This document shows, one piece after another, positions 13,047 to 13,730 of a stretch of 13,730 nucleotides of DNA. Made by a program: the position numbers and the translations under genes. Location: positions 1-13,730 of the forward strand of contig JAGBAI010000076.1 of NCBI GenBank assembly GCA_017939025.1. The letters are read 5' to 3'. Source of the stretch: Oscillospiraceae bacterium. GTDB lineage: Bacteria > Bacillota_A > Clostridia > Oscillospirales > Oscillospiraceae. The notes under the pieces were generated by a model. The model made no database searches, had not been told where the DNA came from, and saw nothing but the letters and a program-made list of their open reading frames with translations. How positions within the stretch are numbered: the stretch's first letter is position 1; every line of letters begins with the position of its first letter.

Positions 13047-13730
13047 TCAGGCGTCGATGGTGGAAATAGTCAGGGTGGTCTCTTCCAGAACGTCCAGCAG
13101 GGCCTTGACGGTGTCCAGAGAGGTGAACATGGTGACATTGTACTCGGTGGCAACCTGGCGCAGCTTCTGGCCGTCGTTTTCGCTGGCACCGGGATCCTTG
13201 GTGTTGATGAAGTAGGCGATGTGACCCTGACGCAGTGCGTTGGGGATCTCGTCGGAGCCGTCGGAGATCTTGGTCAGTGCGTGGGTGCGGATGCCGTGGC
13301 GCTTCAGGAACATGGCGGTGCCCACAGTGGCTTCGATGTTGAAGCCCAGCTGGTAGAACCGGCGGATCAGAGGCAGAGCCTCTTCCTTGTCCTTGTCAGC
13401 GATGGTGGCAAAGACGGTGCCGTAGTTCTGCAGGTGCATACCGGAGGCCTGCAGGGCCTTGTACAATGCGCGGTTCATGGTGCGGTCATAGCCGATAGCT
13501 TCGCCGGTGGACTTCATTTCGGGAGACAGGTAAGCATCCAGACCCCGGATCTTGTTGAAGGAGAACACGGGAGCCTTGACGTAGCAGCGTTCCTTCTCAT
13601 CGGGATAGATGTCAAAGAAGCCCTGTTCCTTCAGGCTCTTGCCCAGGATGACCTCGGTGGCAATGTCTGCCAGGGAGTAGCCGGTAGCCTTGGACAGGAA
13701 GGGAACGGTACGGGAAGAACGGGGATTGAC
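13047..13730 (-). CDS. carB: Carbamoyl-phosphate synthase large chain CarB, C-terminal part
   Basis: The last 227 residues only; the frame stays open to the window edge (full CarB is ~1,070 residues). It starts within the second ATP-grasp half, VNPRSSRTVPFLSKATG, followed by VKAPVFSFNKIRGLD and LSPEMKSTGE, all typical of CarB. Roughly the last 130 residues, from about YGTVFATIADKDKEEALP onward, are the MGS-like allosteric domain that binds UMP/IMP-type effectors in known enzymes. It makes carbamoyl phosphate from ammonia (delivered by CarA), bicarbonate and two ATP. It is separated from pyrK by a repeat element but has the same strand and pathway, so it is probably in the same operon. carA is expected upstream, outside the window. 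Confidence 0.96.
   Translation of the reverse strand, partial: VNPRSSRTVPFLSKATGYSLADIATEVILGKSLKEQGFFDIYPDEKERCYVKAPVFSFNKIRGLDAYLSPEMKSTGEAIGYDRTMNRALYKALQASGMHLQNYGTVFATIADKDKEEALPLIRRFYQLGFNIEATVGTAMFLKRHGIRTHALTKISDGSDEIPNALRQGHIAYFINTKDPGASENDGQKLRQVATEYNVTMFTSLDTVKALLDVLEETTLTISTIDA

Overview
The window looks like chromosome of a gut-type, moderately GC-rich clostridium (Bacillota), probably Oscillospiraceae/Ruminococcaceae. The basis is a Gram-positive sortase substrate with an NPKTGD signal, AGGAGG-type ribosome sites, a Gram-positive class 1B dihydroorotate dehydrogenase (PyrD+PyrK) combined with PyrI, a DUF1846 protein, and intergenic spaces full of GC-rich palindromic repeats of the kind I associate with Faecalibacterium-like genomes. 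The family assignment is inference; no rRNA or species marker is present.

Layout. (1) Positions 1-686 hold repeats and an AT-rich promoter region, with no gene. (2) 811-2577 (+) is a secreted, probably sortase-anchored surface protein with its own promoter, a ~120-nt leader and a terminator. It sits between two direct copies of a composite repeat (5-357 and 2774-3101). (3) 2650-3144 is again only repeats. (4) 3183-4649 (-) encodes a DUF1846 protein. It is transcribed divergently from (5) a three-gene + strand operon, 4817-7680: a DUF5058-like membrane protein, a second polytopic membrane protein and an N-terminally anchored M20 (CPS1/PM20D1-like) metallopeptidase. This looks like a two-subunit transporter coupled to a hydrolase. 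A 47-bp gap between the two -35 boxes holds an inverted repeat that could be a shared operator. (6) 7677-8066 is a strongly structured non-coding stretch between convergent operons: a stop-codon palindrome followed by a 352-bp element whose two ends are the same 26-bp hairpin. (7) 8072-13730 (-) is a pyrimidine biosynthesis operon, in transcription order carB (5' part outside the window), pyrK, pyrD, pyrF, a small FakA-like single-domain gene, pyrE, pyrB, pyrI.

The pyr genes cover carbamoyl phosphate synthesis (carB), aspartate transcarbamylation (pyrB with regulatory pyrI), dihydroorotate oxidation (pyrD/pyrK), orotate phosphoribosylation (pyrE) and OMP decarboxylation (pyrF). carA and pyrC are not in view. 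Most junctions overlap by 1-13 bases, which implies translational coupling. Two junctions carry repeat elements instead: carB/pyrK and pyrF/small gene.

The observations most worth following are the membrane-protein pair plus M20 hydrolase, the stand-alone FakA-middle-domain-like protein inside the pyr operon, the hairpin-ended element at 7715-8066, and the direct repeats around the surface-protein gene. No CRISPR array, tRNA, rRNA, transposase or phage gene was seen.
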